Shown: one piece after another, positions 23,853-37,307 of the stretch
Layout of the letters: each line of letters opens with the position of its first letter
Numbering within the stretch: position 1 is the first letter of the stretch
Source of the DNA: Olsenella sp. An188
Lineage (GTDB): Bacteria; Actinomycetota; Coriobacteriia; Coriobacteriales; Atopobiaceae
DNA length: 64,000 nt
Assembly (NCBI RefSeq): GCF_002160255.1
Contig: NZ_NFKF01000006.1
Span: 62,001 to 126,000 of the forward strand
Reading direction: 5' to 3'
Position numbers and translations under genes: made by a program
The notes under the pieces: model-generated
What the model was told of the DNA's origin: nothing
Databases searched by the model: none
What the model saw: the letters and a program-made list of their open reading frames with translations, nothing else

Positions 23853-24097
23853 GCGCGGCGTTGTTGAAAACCGTGTCGACATGGTGTCCAGAGGGGGAGA
23901 AAAGCGGTGCGATCGTGTGGAAGGGGTTTTCGACAAGGACCGCGCGTGTTGACGGGCGTTGACGCGCGAGGGGTCGGGCGGGGGTTCTTCTCGCCGGGCG
24001 CTAGCTCGGGCTTTGCCGTGTTTTGTGACTTTTGGACATGCCCTATTACTACTACTGTTCTTTAATGGATATATAGATATAAGAGAAAGGGTCAGCC
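23853..24097 (+). other. Candidate oriC unwinding region between dnaA and dnaN
   Basis: 245 bp. DnaA-box-like sites: TTTTCAACA (23862-23870, -), TTTTCGACA (23927-23935, +), TTTTGGACA (24030-24038, +). Five bases after the last begins CTA-TTA-CTA-CTA-CTG (24043-24057). Its complement is the DnaA-trio pattern (3'-GAT/AAT repeats) known from B. subtilis. An A+T-rich stretch follows to about 24088. A 12-mer repeat (23984-23995) is also here. This is the layout of a bacterial origin unwinding region. Confidence 0.75.
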
Positions 24098-25198
24098 GTG
24101 AAGTTCACCGTCAGCCAGTCCTCGCTCATGAAGGCACTCTCCGTGGTCTCCAAGGGCATGGGCGCAAACTCGACCCTGCCCATCCTCTCGGGAATCTACG
24201 TGCGCGCCGCCGAGGGCACGCTCGAGTTCCAGACCAACAACCTGACGATCTCCATCCGCCACCTCATCCCGGCGAACGTAGAGGAGCCGGGCGAGACGGT
24301 GGTCTCGGGCAAGGTGCTCACGAGCATCGTCAAGACCCTCTCCGATGCCGCGGTGACCTTCGAGGGCAGCGGTCGCACGCTCACGATCTCCTGCGAGAAG
24401 TCGACCTTCCGCCTGAACACGCTCAACCCCGCCGACTGGTCCGGCTTCCCCGAGCTTGCCCCCGAGCGCACGATCGAGCTGCCGAGCGAGCTGCTCTCCC
24501 GCATGGTCGACAAGGTCTACCGCGTGACCTCGCGCGAGACGAGCCGCCCCATCCTGCAGGGCATCCTGCTCACCGTGGAGGACAACACCATCCGCCTCGT
24601 CGCGACGGACTCCTTCCGCCTCGCGGTGTGCGACTCCTCCGTCGAGGCGGCGCCCGGCGAGGCCTTCCGTGCCATCGTCCCCGGCGCGGTCTTCCACGAC
24701 GTCCTCTCCATGCCGTCGATGACCGACGAGATCTCCATCGGAACGACGGAGAGCCAGGTGGTCTTCACCTTCGGCAACACGACCTTCGTGTCCCGCCGCA
24801 TCGAGGGCAACTTCCCCGACTACAAGCAGCTCCTCCCGCCCACCTGCGCCACGGCGGTCGAGATCGACGTGGCGGCCTTCTCGGCCGCGCTCAAGCGCGT
24901 CTCGGTCATCGCGCAGCAGAACGCGTCGGTGCGCTTTGACATCGACGCCGACGGTGGCCTCATGCGCCTCTCCGCGAGCTCGCCGGAGCAGGGCGAGTCC
25001 AGCGAGACCATCAGCTGCGATGTCGAGGGCCAGGGCCTCTCGATCGCGCTCAACTACCACTACGTCTTCGACTGCGTGAACGCGGTCTCGGGCAGCCCCT
25101 CCATGCGCCTCGAGCTCCAGGGCTCGGTCCAGCCGGGCATCTTCAAGGTGAACGGCAAGGTCAACTACCTCTACCTGCTCATGCCGGTGCGCCTCTAG
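24098..25198 (+). CDS. dnaN: DNA polymerase III beta subunit (sliding clamp)
   Basis: 366 residues, three repeated clamp domains. The N-terminus MKFTVSQSSLMKALSVVSKG, ATDSFRLAV in the second domain and the C-terminal YLLMPVRL are diagnostic of DnaN. A GTG start follows AGAAAGGGTCA. The order dnaA-dnaN-recF is conserved. Confidence 0.97.
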   Translation: MKFTVSQSSLMKALSVVSKGMGANSTLPILSGIYVRAAEGTLEFQTNNLTISIRHLIPANVEEPGETVVSGKVLTSIVKTLSDAAVTFEGSGRTLTISCEKSTFRLNTLNPADWSGFPELAPERTIELPSELLSRMVDKVYRVTSRETSRPILQGILLTVEDNTIRLVATDSFRLAVCDSSVEAAPGEAFRAIVPGAVFHDVLSMPSMTDEISIGTTESQVVFTFGNTTFVSRRIEGNFPDYKQLLPPTCATAVEIDVAAFSAALKRVSVIAQQNASVRFDIDADGGLMRLSASSPEQGESSETISCDVEGQGLSIALNYHYVFDCVNAVSGSPSMRLELQGSVQPGIFKVNGKVNYLYLLMPVRL

Positions 25199-25234
25199 GC
25201 GCGTGGCGCGGCGAGAAGGACCAGGGGTCGGGGC

Positions 25235-26329
25235 GTGGGGCTTCGCGTCACAGAGCTCGAGCTGGCGGACTTCCGCAGCTTCGGGCGTCTCTCCGTGCGG
25301 CTGGCCGACGCGGTGACGGTCTTCGTGGGGCCCAACGCGGCCGGCAAGACCAACACCGTCGAGGCGCTGCAGCTGCTCACGGCCGGCCAGTCGTTCAGGC
25401 GGCCCACCCCGTCGCAGCTCGTCCGCGACGGGGCCGCGTCGGCGCGCGCCGCCGCGCGGCTCACGGGCGACGGCCGCGTGATAGACGCGCGGCTCGACGT
25501 GGTGGCGGGACGGCGCCAGTTCTTCCGCAACGGCAAGCGCGTCCAGGCGGCGGAGATGCCCGAGGCGCTCATGAGCGTGCTCTTCTCGCCCGACGACCTC
25601 GCGCTCGTCAAGCGCGGCGCCTCGGGCAGGCGCGACGAGCTCGACGACTTCGGCCGCCAGGCCAACCGGGGCTACGCCAACGTCCTCTCCGCGTACCTGC
25701 GCTCCGTGGAGCAGAGAAACCGCCTGCTCAAGGACGAGTGGCCGGATGCGGGGCTGCTCGACGCGTGGGACGCCTCGGTCGCGCTCGGCGGCGCCACGCT
25801 GCTCGCCGCGCGCCTCAGGCTCTTCTCGCGCCTGGCCGAGAAGGTGAGCGCCGTCTACGAGGCCGTCTCCGGGGGCGAGCTCCTGAGCTGCTCGTACGTG
25901 TGCACGCTCGGCGAGGGCCTCGAGGGTGCGTGCCGCGACGAGCTTCGCGACGCCTTCCTCGAGCGCCTGCGCGCGGGCCGAGACGAGGACCTGCGCCGGA
26001 GGCAGACCTGCGCCGGGCCGCACCGCGACGACGTCTCGTTTGTCATCGAGGGGCACGACGCCCGCGCCTTCGGGTCACAGGGGCAGCAGCGCACGGTGGC
26101 GCTCGCCCTCAAGATGGCCGAGGTCGAGCTCGCGGGCGAGATCGTTGGCTCCCGACCGCTGCTCTTGCTCGACGACGTGATGAGCGAGCTCGACGAGAGC
26201 CGGCGCTCCGCGGTCATGGACTTCGTCCGCGGCGGGATCCAGACCGTGGTGACGACGACCAACCTCGGGTACTTCTCGCCCGAGCTCCTCGAGGCGGCGG
26301 AGGTGGTGCGCTTTGGCGAGCGGTCGTGA
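25235..26329 (+). CDS. recF: DNA replication/repair protein RecF
   Basis: 364 residues, SMC-like ATPase of recombination repair at gaps. Walker A GPNAAGKTNTVEAL (about residue 30), ABC signature GSQGQQRTVALALK and Walker B LLLLDDVMSELDESR are all present. GTG start at 25235. A 12-mer repeat lies in the 36-bp gap after dnaN (25210-25221). A one-mismatch copy (GTACTTCTCGCC) lies near the 3' end. Confidence 0.96.
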   Translation: MGLRVTELELADFRSFGRLSVRLADAVTVFVGPNAAGKTNTVEALQLLTAGQSFRRPTPSQLVRDGAASARAAARLTGDGRVIDARLDVVAGRRQFFRNGKRVQAAEMPEALMSVLFSPDDLALVKRGASGRRDELDDFGRQANRGYANVLSAYLRSVEQRNRLLKDEWPDAGLLDAWDASVALGGATLLAARLRLFSRLAEKVSAVYEAVSGGELLSCSYVCTLGEGLEGACRDELRDAFLERLRAGRDEDLRRRQTCAGPHRDDVSFVIEGHDARAFGSQGQQRTVALALKMAEVELAGEIVGSRPLLLLDDVMSELDESRRSAVMDFVRGGIQTVVTTTNLGYFSPELLEAAEVVRFGERS

Positions 26330-26873
26330 CGTGCGCGCGAGAAGCGAGCTCGAGGCCGAGGCGCTGCGCCGCGAGGCCGCGCCGACGCCGGTTGCAGACG
26401 CCTTCGACGCGCTCCTCTCCTCCGCCGATGCGCAGGGACGCGTGCGCTCCACGTGGAACGTCACGCGCGCGTGGTACTCGGTCAACGGCGACCACGAGCG
26501 CGCGCACACGGTCGGCACCTTCGTGGAGCAGCCCCGCCGCGCCGGCGCGCTGCCGGTGCTCGTGGTCTACGTCGACACGAAGTCCTGCGAGGTCGACTTC
26601 ATGGCCAACCGCGAGATCTACCTCGCCCGCCTCGAGCAGGCGGGCCTGCGCTTCCGCGAGGTGCGCTTCCGCCAGTCGAAGCGGCCGCGCGCGGAGCGCG
26701 ACGGGGAGCCGCGCAGGAAGGCCCCGGCCGCCGAGCCGCCGCTCCCCGAGCTGAGCGCGGAGGAGGAGCGCCGGGCCGAGGAGCTTCTCGCCGGCGTGTC
26801 CGAGGCCCTCAGGCAAAGCGTCTCTCGGGCCGTGAGAGTGTCCATGCGGGCTGAGAAGCGCCGGAACAGCTAA
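26313..26873 (+). CDS. dciA: DciA-family (DUF721) replicative helicase loader
   Basis: 186 residues. The core WNVTRAWYSVNGDHERAHTV and the DUF721 region with LVVYVDTKSCEVDF and LEQAGLRFREVRFRQS fit DciA, the loader or operator of DnaB in bacteria lacking DnaC/DnaI. Its position between recF and gyrB is the standard actinobacterial one. The TTG start at 26313 is backed by GGAGGTGG and overlaps recF by 17 bp; GTG at 26331 is the alternative. Confidence 0.85.
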   Translation: MASGRDVRARSELEAEALRREAAPTPVADAFDALLSSADAQGRVRSTWNVTRAWYSVNGDHERAHTVGTFVEQPRRAGALPVLVVYVDTKSCEVDFMANREIYLARLEQAGLRFREVRFRQSKRPRAERDGEPRRKAPAAEPPLPELSAEEERRAEELLAGVSEALRQSVSRAVRVSMRAEKRRNS

Positions 26874-27020
26874 AATCGTGAAGGTGGCCTCAGAAGGCCT
26901 CTCATTGCCTCACAAGCGCTATATTTGTTCCATCTGGCTCTATTTTGAACGGGGCCGAGAGAAAAAACGCCAACAACGAGCGCAGGGCCGCGGCGCGGCC
27001 CGTCTGGGAAGGATGTGCGC

Positions 27021-29063
<2,043 letters not shown>

Positions 29064-29079
29064 AACAGACCGAGAGGGT

Positions 29080-29145
29080 GATGCGAGGGGACGGTCCCCT
29101 CGCATCGCCGAGGGCATGATGCGAGGGGGAGCGCCCCCTCGCGTC
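29080..29145. repeat. Two tandem hairpins between gyrB and gyrA
   Basis: GATGCGAGGGG-acggt-CCCCTCGCATC (29080-29106) is followed by the near copy GATGCGAGGGGG-agcg-CCCCCTCGCGTC (29118-29145). There are no T-tracts, so these are more likely RNA-processing or stability elements than terminators. A related hairpin lies between purF and purM (58324-58348). Confidence 0.75.
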
Positions 29146-29164
29146 ACCAGAAGAAAGGCCACAC

Positions 29165-31930
<2,766 letters not shown>

Positions 31931-31942
31931 CGTCCAAGAGAC

Positions 31943-31972
31943 GGCCCCGCAGGCGGACGAGCCTGCGGGGCC
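31943..31972 (+). terminator. gyrA terminator
   Basis: GGCCCCGCAGGC pairs with GCCTGCGGGGCC across ggacga, followed by TCTTTCTT, 13 bp after the gyrA stop. Confidence 0.9.
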
Positions 31973-32014
31973 TCTTTCTTATCCTGGGTTTGGCGTGAGC
32001 GCGCTGGACGGGGC

Positions 32015-32548
32015 CTACTCGCCGTCCTTCTCGCCGTGCGTGACGTTGAAGTCCTCCGGGGAGAGGTTCTCCACGAACTCGTGGAACTCCTCGAGCTCGT
32101 GGGCGCGCTCGTCGCGCTCGACGCCGCGGAAGTCCGGCAGCGCGGCGGTCTCGAGCACGGACTCGTCCGCGTAAACGGCGACCCCCTCGCGGACCGCGAG
32201 GGCGAGCGCGTCGGAGGGGCGTGCGTCGACGTAGGTGCGCTCGCCGGCGGCGGTCATCAGCTCGACCTGCGCGAAGAACGTGGTGCCCTGCACGGCCATG
32301 ATGCGCACGCTCAGGCAGCGCCCGCCGAGCGCGGAGATCGTGGAGGAGAGCAGGTCGTGGGTCATCGGGCGGCTGCCGGGGCGCGGCGTCACGCCCATGG
32401 AGATGGCCGTGGCCTCGACCGAGCCGATCCGGATGGGCAGCTGCAGCGCGGCCGCGTCGCGGTTGTCATGGGTCCTCAGCACCACGAGCGAGGCAACCGG
32501 GCCACCGCCGACCACGACGCTCTGTATGTCCATCTTCCTCAGGGGCAC
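32015..32548 (-). CDS. Bifunctional nuclease (BFN/DUF151) domain protein
   Basis: 177 residues from the GTG at 32548 (AGAGGA upstream); an ATG at 32575 lacks a spaced ribosome binding site. The family signature THDLLSSTISALGG then YVDARPSDALALAVREGV identifies the BFN domain. The C-terminal 40 residues are acidic. Its last codons (HGEKDGE) cover a 12-mer copy (32024-32035). Convergent with gyrA. Confidence 0.88.
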   Translation of the reverse strand: MPLRKMDIQSVVVGGGPVASLVVLRTHDNRDAAALQLPIRIGSVEATAISMGVTPRPGSRPMTHDLLSSTISALGGRCLSVRIMAVQGTTFFAQVELMTAAGERTYVDARPSDALALAVREGVAVYADESVLETAALPDFRGVERDERAHELEEFHEFVENLSPEDFNVTHGEKDGE

Positions 32549-32641
32549 GCTCTGTCCTCTCTTCTCTGTTGGCATATCCTACCCAATCGGGTGGTGCAAG
32601 CAACGCGTCGGAAGTCAATCGGAAAGAAATCGAAAAAGTCG

Positions 32642-32670
32642 TTGACCAAGACGCGGGGGCTGTGTAATAT
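32642..32670 (+). promoter_or_regulatory. tRNA-Ile/tRNA-Ala promoter
   Basis: TTGACC (32642-32647), a 17-bp spacer and TAATAT (32665-32670), 13 bp before tRNA-Ile. Confidence 0.85.
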
Positions 32671-32683
32671 ATCTCCTTGCGTT

Positions 32684-32760
32684 GGGCCTGTAGCTCAGTT
32701 GGTCAGAGCGTCCGGCTGATAACCGGGAGGTCACAAGTTCGAACCTTGTCAGGCCCACCA
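32684..32760 (+). tRNA. tRNA-Ile (GAU)
   Basis: 77-nt cloverleaf: acceptor GGGCCTG / CAGGCCC, anticodon loop CTGATAA (GAT), T arm AAGTTCGAACCTT, CCA encoded. Confidence 0.97.
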
Positions 32761-32770
32761 CTTTCCTGAC

Positions 32771-32820
32771 AATAGTCGCCCCAGCGTTAGCCGAGTCGCC
32801 GCTGGGGCGATTATTCTTTT
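32771..32820 (+). terminator. Terminator between tRNA-Ile and tRNA-Ala
   Basis: AATAGTCGCCCCAGCG pairs with CGCTGGGGCGATTATT with one mismatch, followed by CTTTT. It suggests partial read-through or separate control of tRNA-Ala. Confidence 0.8.
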
Positions 32821-32851
32821 CCGGCGCGCCACGCGCGCGTGCCGGCCCAGA

Positions 32852-32924
32852 GGGGACGTAGCTCAGCTGGGAGAGCGCGGGCTTTGCAAGCCTGAGGCCG
32901 TGGGTTCGAACCCCATCGTCTCCA
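32852..32924 (+). tRNA. tRNA-Ala (UGC)
   Basis: 73 nt to the discriminator A. Acceptor GGGGACG / CGTCTCC contains the G3-U70 pair that identifies alanine tRNAs. Anticodon loop TTTGCAA (TGC). The following bases are CCC, so CCA is not fully encoded, unlike the other tRNAs here. Confidence 0.97.
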
Positions 32925-32936
32925 CCCGTCTCGTAC

Positions 32937-32964
32937 GCCGGGGCCCGCGGGCCCCGGCTTTTTT
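32937..32964 (+). terminator. tRNA-Ala terminator
   Basis: GCCGGGGCCC-GC-GGGCCCCGGC followed by TTTTTT. Confidence 0.92.
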
Positions 32965-32990
32965 GTGGCCCGGCCCGGCGCCCCCTCCGT

Positions 32991-33213
32991 GCTTAGGAAA
33001 ACGGCGTTGTGGCAATCTGGCCGCCTGAGGTGCTTAGGGATTCGGGGTTGTGGCAGCCCGGACGGTCCTTCTCGCCCCTCTTTTGGCGAGAAGGACCTGG
33101 GAGCGGCGCCGCTACCTGGGGTTTCTTGAATGGCTTGCGTAGGCGGACTGTCACAACCCCGGATTCCTAAGCGGTCGATGAGCCCGGACTGCCACAACTC
33201 CGTTTCTCTAAGC
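32991..33213. repeat. Nested four-arm inverted repeat with a 12-mer hairpin at its centre
   Basis: Two forward ~30-nt units begin at 32991 and 33032 (core GCTTAGG, then GGTTGTGGCA). Two inverted units end at 33172 and 33213. The outer pair match each other best (AAACGG variant) and the inner pair match each other best (CGGGG variant), so the whole can fold as one long stem. At the apex GTCCTTCTCGCC (33065-33076) and GGCGAGAAGGAC (33085-33096) form a perfect 12-bp hairpin. The region from 32965 to 33351 has no gene that I can support. Confidence 0.8.
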
Positions 33214-33351
33214 ACGGATGGGGACACGGGTGAGCGCGGAGGCCGCACCCCGCCCTGCCGCCGCGCCCCGGACCCGCCTCTCTGGGCCGGCGGTGTATCA
33301 TCGCAGCATGAGGGCGCGCCGCCCGGCGCGGACGGAAGACGAAGGAGCCAC

Positions 33352-33771
33352 ATGGCCGAGAAGGACCTGCGCGAGGGGGTCTCCCCCGAGACCGACGAGC
33401 TCGCGAGCACGCTGATGGGAGACGCGCTCGACCTCATGGCCGCGGGCGAGGAGTTTGGGGTTCTTCTCGCCGTGCAGTGCGCCGACGGGGACGTGCGGAG
33501 CTACGAGTTCGAGGACGACGGCCCCGAGGCCTGCCTCGAGGGAGCCCGCGCCCAGGTGGCCTCCGTCGAGGGCGCCGTGCGCTACGCGATAGCCTACGAG
33601 GGCGCCGTCGCCGCCGAGGGCGGCGCCTACGCCGACGCCCTGCTGCTCGAGTTTGGCGAGCGGGGCTACCGGGGCTACTCGGCCTTCTCGTTCGTGGACG
33701 GCAAGGGCTCCGGCGAAGGTTTCACGTGGACCGACCCCGCCCCGGCCGGCGAGACCGACCCCCTGATCTGA
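33352..33771 (+). CDS. Hypothetical acidic protein
   Basis: 139 residues, acidic, no membrane segment and no family I recognise. GAAGGAG lies before ATG 33352. Sequence segments such as FGVLLAVQCADGDVRSYEFE and YADALLLEFGERGYRGYSAF suggest a folded alpha/beta domain. It is 19 bp upstream of the PTS gene on the same strand and may be co-transcribed. A 12-mer copy lies in frame (33460-33471). Confidence 0.7.
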   Translation: MAEKDLREGVSPETDELASTLMGDALDLMAAGEEFGVLLAVQCADGDVRSYEFEDDGPEACLEGARAQVASVEGAVRYAIAYEGAVAAEGGAYADALLLEFGERGYRGYSAFSFVDGKGSGEGFTWTDPAPAGETDPLI

Positions 33772-33790
33772 GAGCGCGCTAGGAGGAGCC

Positions 33791-35221
33791 ATGGCTGTGC
33801 TCGACTTCGTGGTCAACGTCCTCTCCACCCCCTCCATCCTGGTGGGACTGCTCGCGCTCGTGGGGCTCGCGCTCCAGAAGAAGCCCGTCGAGGACGTGGT
33901 GCGCGGCACGGTCAGGACGATCGTGGGGTTCCTCGTGCTCACGGCGGGGTCGAGCTACCTGCAGTCCGGCTCGCTCAACGCCTTTGGCGAGCTCTTCAAC
34001 TACGCCTTTGACATGCAGGGCGTCCTGCAGAACTCCGACGCCGTGGTCTCGCTCGCGCTCACGCAGTTCGGCAGCAGCACCGCGATCATCATGTGCCTGG
34101 GCATGCTCGCCAACATCGTGGCCGCGCGCTTCTCGCACCTGCACTACATCTTCCTCACGAGCCAGCACACCCTCTACATGGCGGCCATGCTTGCCGTGGT
34201 GCTGAGCGTTGGCGGGCTCGACGGCTGGGCGCTCTACCTCGCCGGCGGCTGCCTGCTCGGCCTCGTCATGGTGGTCTCCCCCGCGCTGCTGCAGCCCACG
34301 ATGAGAAAGATCACCGGCGGCGACGGCATGGCGATGGGACACTTCGGCGGGTTCGGATACTGGGTCTCCGCCCAGGTGGGCAAGCTCTTCCGCGGCGGGC
34401 GGTCCACGGAGGACGTGCGCTTCCCGCGGCGCCTCGTCTTCCTGCGCGACACGACCGTCTCGGTCACGCTCACGATGGTGGTGCTCTTTGTCGTGGTGAC
34501 GGGCGCGGCGGTGGGCCGCGGCGTGCTCTCGGAGGACCCGGCGCGCTTCTCGGCCCTGTCCGGCCTGCTCAACGTTGGCACGGAGACGACCACCAACTGG
34601 GTCGTGTGGGCGCTCACGAGTGCGGCGGCCTTTGCGGGCGGCGTCTACATCATCCTCGCCGGCGTCTCGCTCATCATCGGCGAGATCCAGGAGGCCTTCA
34701 AGGGCATCGCCGAGCGCCTCGTGCCCGGTGCAGTGCCCTGCCTGGACTGCCCCGTCTGCTTCACGTACGCCCCCAACGCCGTGGTGATCGGCTTTCTGAT
34801 GTCGTTTCTCGGCGGCGTGGTGGGGCTCGGCGCGCTCGTGCTGATCAACGCCAACGTCGCCCCCGTCGCGCTCATCCTGCCCGGAGTCGTCCCCCACTTC
34901 TTCTGCGGCGCCACGGCTGGCGTCTTTGGAAACACGTGGGGAGGCGTGCGCGGCTGCGTGGCCGGTGCCTTCGTCCACGGCCTGCTCATCACGTTCCTCG
35001 CGGCCGCGTGCATGCCCGTGATGGGCGCGCTCGGCTTTGCCGGCACCACCTACGGGGACGCGGACTTCACGATCGTGGGCATCCTGTTCGGCAACCTCGC
35101 CCAGTACGTGGGAGGCCTGCCGCTCGTGGCCATCTGCGTGGGCCTCTACCTCGTTCCCGTGCTCTACGGCGTGGTCGCGGACAGCAGGTCGCGCGGCGAG
35201 AAGGACTCGCGTACCGCATAA
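33791..35221 (+). CDS. PTS ascorbate-type EIIC permease (UlaA/SgaT family)
   Basis: 476 residues with about 11 hydrophobic segments. The start VLDFVVNVLSTPSILVGLLA and the LQKKPVEDVVRGTVRTIVGF segment are typical of UlaA/SgaT. PTS permeases need IIA and IIB partners, but none is adjacent, so the protein relies on a distant operon or has another role. RBS AGGAGG. The last 9 codons cover a 12-mer (35195-35206). Confidence 0.85.
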   Translation: MAVLDFVVNVLSTPSILVGLLALVGLALQKKPVEDVVRGTVRTIVGFLVLTAGSSYLQSGSLNAFGELFNYAFDMQGVLQNSDAVVSLALTQFGSSTAIIMCLGMLANIVAARFSHLHYIFLTSQHTLYMAAMLAVVLSVGGLDGWALYLAGGCLLGLVMVVSPALLQPTMRKITGGDGMAMGHFGGFGYWVSAQVGKLFRGGRSTEDVRFPRRLVFLRDTTVSVTLTMVVLFVVVTGAAVGRGVLSEDPARFSALSGLLNVGTETTTNWVVWALTSAAAFAGGVYIILAGVSLIIGEIQEAFKGIAERLVPGAVPCLDCPVCFTYAPNAVVIGFLMSFLGGVVGLGALVLINANVAPVALILPGVVPHFFCGATAGVFGNTWGGVRGCVAGAFVHGLLITFLAAACMPVMGALGFAGTTYGDADFTIVGILFGNLAQYVGGLPLVAICVGLYLVPVLYGVVADSRSRGEKDSRTA

Positions 35222-35301
35222 GTGGCCCAAAACGCCGAAAAAGCGCCCAAGACGGGGGCGTGTGCGGTATTCGTCAGCTCATATAGAACCCGTGACCTGT
35301 G

Positions 35302-35313
35302 GTTCTTCTCGCC
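35302..35313 (-). repeat. 12-mer repeat upstream of typA
   Basis: GTTCTTCTCGCC, a single intergenic copy 20 bp before a TATAAT (35333-35338) that is a plausible typA -10. Confidence 0.8.
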
Positions 35314-35384
35314 GCTTGTGCCGCCTGCGCGGTATAATCAACCGGTTACCGAATAGTGCGTCCACAAGAGACCGAGAGGGACAC

Positions 35385-37223
35385 ATGCGCCAGGAGAACA
35401 TCAGGAACATCGCGATCATCGCCCACGTCGACCACGGCAAGACAACGCTCGTGGACCAGATGCTCAAGGCCACGGACGCCTTCCGCGAGAACCAGCAGGT
35501 CCAGGAGCGCGTGCTCGACTCCAACGACCAGGAGCGCGAGCGCGGCATCACGATCCTTGCCAAGAACATCTCCATCGAGTACCAGGGCGTGAAGATCAAC
35601 GTCATCGACACCCCGGGCCACGCCGACTTTGGCGGCGAGGTGGAGCGCGTGCTGCGCATGGCCGACGGCGCGCTGCTCCTGGTGGACGCCGCCGAGGGCC
35701 CGATGCCGCAGACGCGCTTCGTCCTGCGTCACGCCATCGACGCGGGTCTGGCCATCATGATCGTGGTCAACAAGATCGACAAGCCGGCCGCCGACCCCGA
35801 GCGCGCCGTGAACACCTCGCTCGACCTCATGGCCGACCTCGGCGCCACGGACGAGCAGCTCGAGTTTGCCATGGAGCACGTGATCTACGCGAGCGCCGTG
35901 AACGGCTTCGCCCGCCTCGACCCCGATGACGACAACCAGGACATGTTCCCCATGCTCGACATGATCGTGAACGAGCTGCCCGCGCCCGAGGTGGACGTGG
36001 ACGGCCCGCTCGCCATGCAGTGCGTGACCATCGACCACTCCGAGTACGTGGGGCGCATCGGCATCGGCCGCATCTACTCCGGCACCATCCACGACGGCGA
36101 CAAGATCCTCGTGGTGAAGAACGACGGCAGCCGCGCCATGAGCCAGGTCAAGCAGCTCTTCACCTTCGACTACCTCGGCCGCCGGGAGTGCACCGAGGCC
36201 CAGGCCGGCGACATCGCCGCCGTGGTGGGCATCGACTCCACCGACATCGGCGACGTCTACACCGACCCGGAGAACCCCGTCGAGCTCGAGCCGATCGAGA
36301 TCGACCCGCCCACGCTCTCGGTCATCTTCGAGCCGTCGACCTCCCCGCTCGTGGGCCGCGAGGGCGACATCGTGGGCGGCCGGCAGCTCAAGGAGCGCCT
36401 GATGCAGGAGCGCGAGAACAACGTGACCATGCGCATCGAGGAGCTCCCCGACAAGACCGGCATCGAGGTCGCCGGCCGCGGCATCCTGCACCTCTCCGTC
36501 CTCATGGAGACCATGCGCCGCGAGGGCTTCGAGTTCCAGGTGGGCCGCCCGCGCGTCCTGTTCAAGAAGGACGAGAACGGTACGATGACCGAGCCCGTGG
36601 AGCAGGCCGTCGTGGAGTGCCCCGGCGAGTACTCCGGCAAGGTCATCGAGGTCTTTGGCAACGCCGGCGGCACCATGACCACGATGGACGCGGGCACCAC
36701 GCAGACCCACCTCGAGTTCAAGATCCCCACACGCGGCATCATGGGCCTCAAGAACCGCATCCTGAACGTCACCCACGGCGAGGCCGTGTTCTACCACACG
36801 TTCCTCGAGTACGGCCCCTACGCCGGCGAGATCGGCGTGCGCCAGAACGGCGCAATGATCTCCATGAGCACCGAGAAGGCCGTGGCCTACGCGCTCGGCA
36901 CGCTCCAGGAGCGCGGCCAGCTCTTCGTGGGCCCCGGCGACGAGTGCTACGAGGGAATGCTCGTGGGCGAGCGCTCCAAGCCCGGCGACATGGTCGTCAA
37001 CATCGCGCGCACCAAGAGCCTCGGCAACCAGCGCTCGAGCACGGCCGACATCGCGGTGCAGCTCACGCCGCCGCGCACCTTCACCCTCGAGGAGGCCCTC
37101 GAGTACATCATGGACGACGAGCTGGTCGAGGTCACGCCCAAGAGCGTCCGCATGCGCAAGCGCCTGCTGTCCGAGACCGAGCGTCGCAAGTGGGCCGTCC
37201 GCAACGGCAAGGTGAAGAAGTAG
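35385..37223 (+). CDS. typA: Ribosome-associated GTPase TypA/BipA
   Basis: 612 residues. G1 [12 protein letters not shown] (about residue 13), G2 region [10 protein letters not shown]3 [16 protein letters not shown] and G4 VVNKIDKP mark a translational GTPase. EF-G-like domains III and V and the BipA-specific C-terminal domain follow (to [12 protein letters not shown]-like end). It assists 50S assembly and stress adaptation. ATG 35385 is chosen from the protein start; GAGAGGG lies upstream. Confidence 0.96.
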   Translation: MRQENIRNIAIIAHVDHGKTTLVDQMLKATDAFRENQQVQERVLDSNDQERERGITILAKNISIEYQGVKINVIDTPGHADFGGEVERVLRMADGALLLVDAAEGPMPQTRFVLRHAIDAGLAIMIVVNKIDKPAADPERAVNTSLDLMADLGATDEQLEFAMEHVIYASAVNGFARLDPDDDNQDMFPMLDMIVNELPAPEVDVDGPLAMQCVTIDHSEYVGRIGIGRIYSGTIHDGDKILVVKNDGSRAMSQVKQLFTFDYLGRRECTEAQAGDIAAVVGIDSTDIGDVYTDPENPVELEPIEIDPPTLSVIFEPSTSPLVGREGDIVGGRQLKERLMQERENNVTMRIEELPDKTGIEVAGRGILHLSVLMETMRREGFEFQVGRPRVLFKKDENGTMTEPVEQAVVECPGEYSGKVIEVFGNAGGTMTTMDAGTTQTHLEFKIPTRGIMGLKNRILNVTHGEAVFYHTFLEYGPYAGEIGVRQNGAMISMSTEKAVAYALGTLQERGQLFVGPGDECYEGMLVGERSKPGDMVVNIARTKSLGNQRSSTADIAVQLTPPRTFTLEEALEYIMDDELVEVTPKSVRMRKRLLSETERRKWAVRNGKVKK

Positions 37224-37260
37224 CGTGACAGTGAGGGCAGGGTAAACCGCCTCATCCTTG

Positions 37261-37300
37261 GCCGGCGAGAAGGGCTGTGGTCCTTCTCGCCGGCTTTTTT
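37261..37300 (+). terminator. typA terminator built from an inverted 12-mer pair
   Basis: GCCGGCGAGAAGG pairs perfectly with CCTTCTCGCCGGC, followed by TTTTTT. The left arm contains GGCGAGAAGGGC (one mismatch) and the right arm the exact complement GTCCTTCTCGCC (37280-37291). The repeat thus serves as a terminator, as uptake sequences do in Neisseria. Confidence 0.9.
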
Positions 37301-37307
37301 GGCGGTC

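Noticed and set aside
27015-27020. Upstream GTG start for gyrB
   Set aside because: It is only about 2 nt from the GGAAGGA ribosome binding site; GTG 27021 has normal spacing.
32991-33213. CRISPR-like array from the repeated ~30-nt units
   Set aside because: Only four units, two of them inverted, with unequal spacing; CRISPR repeats are direct and regularly spaced, and no cas genes are present.
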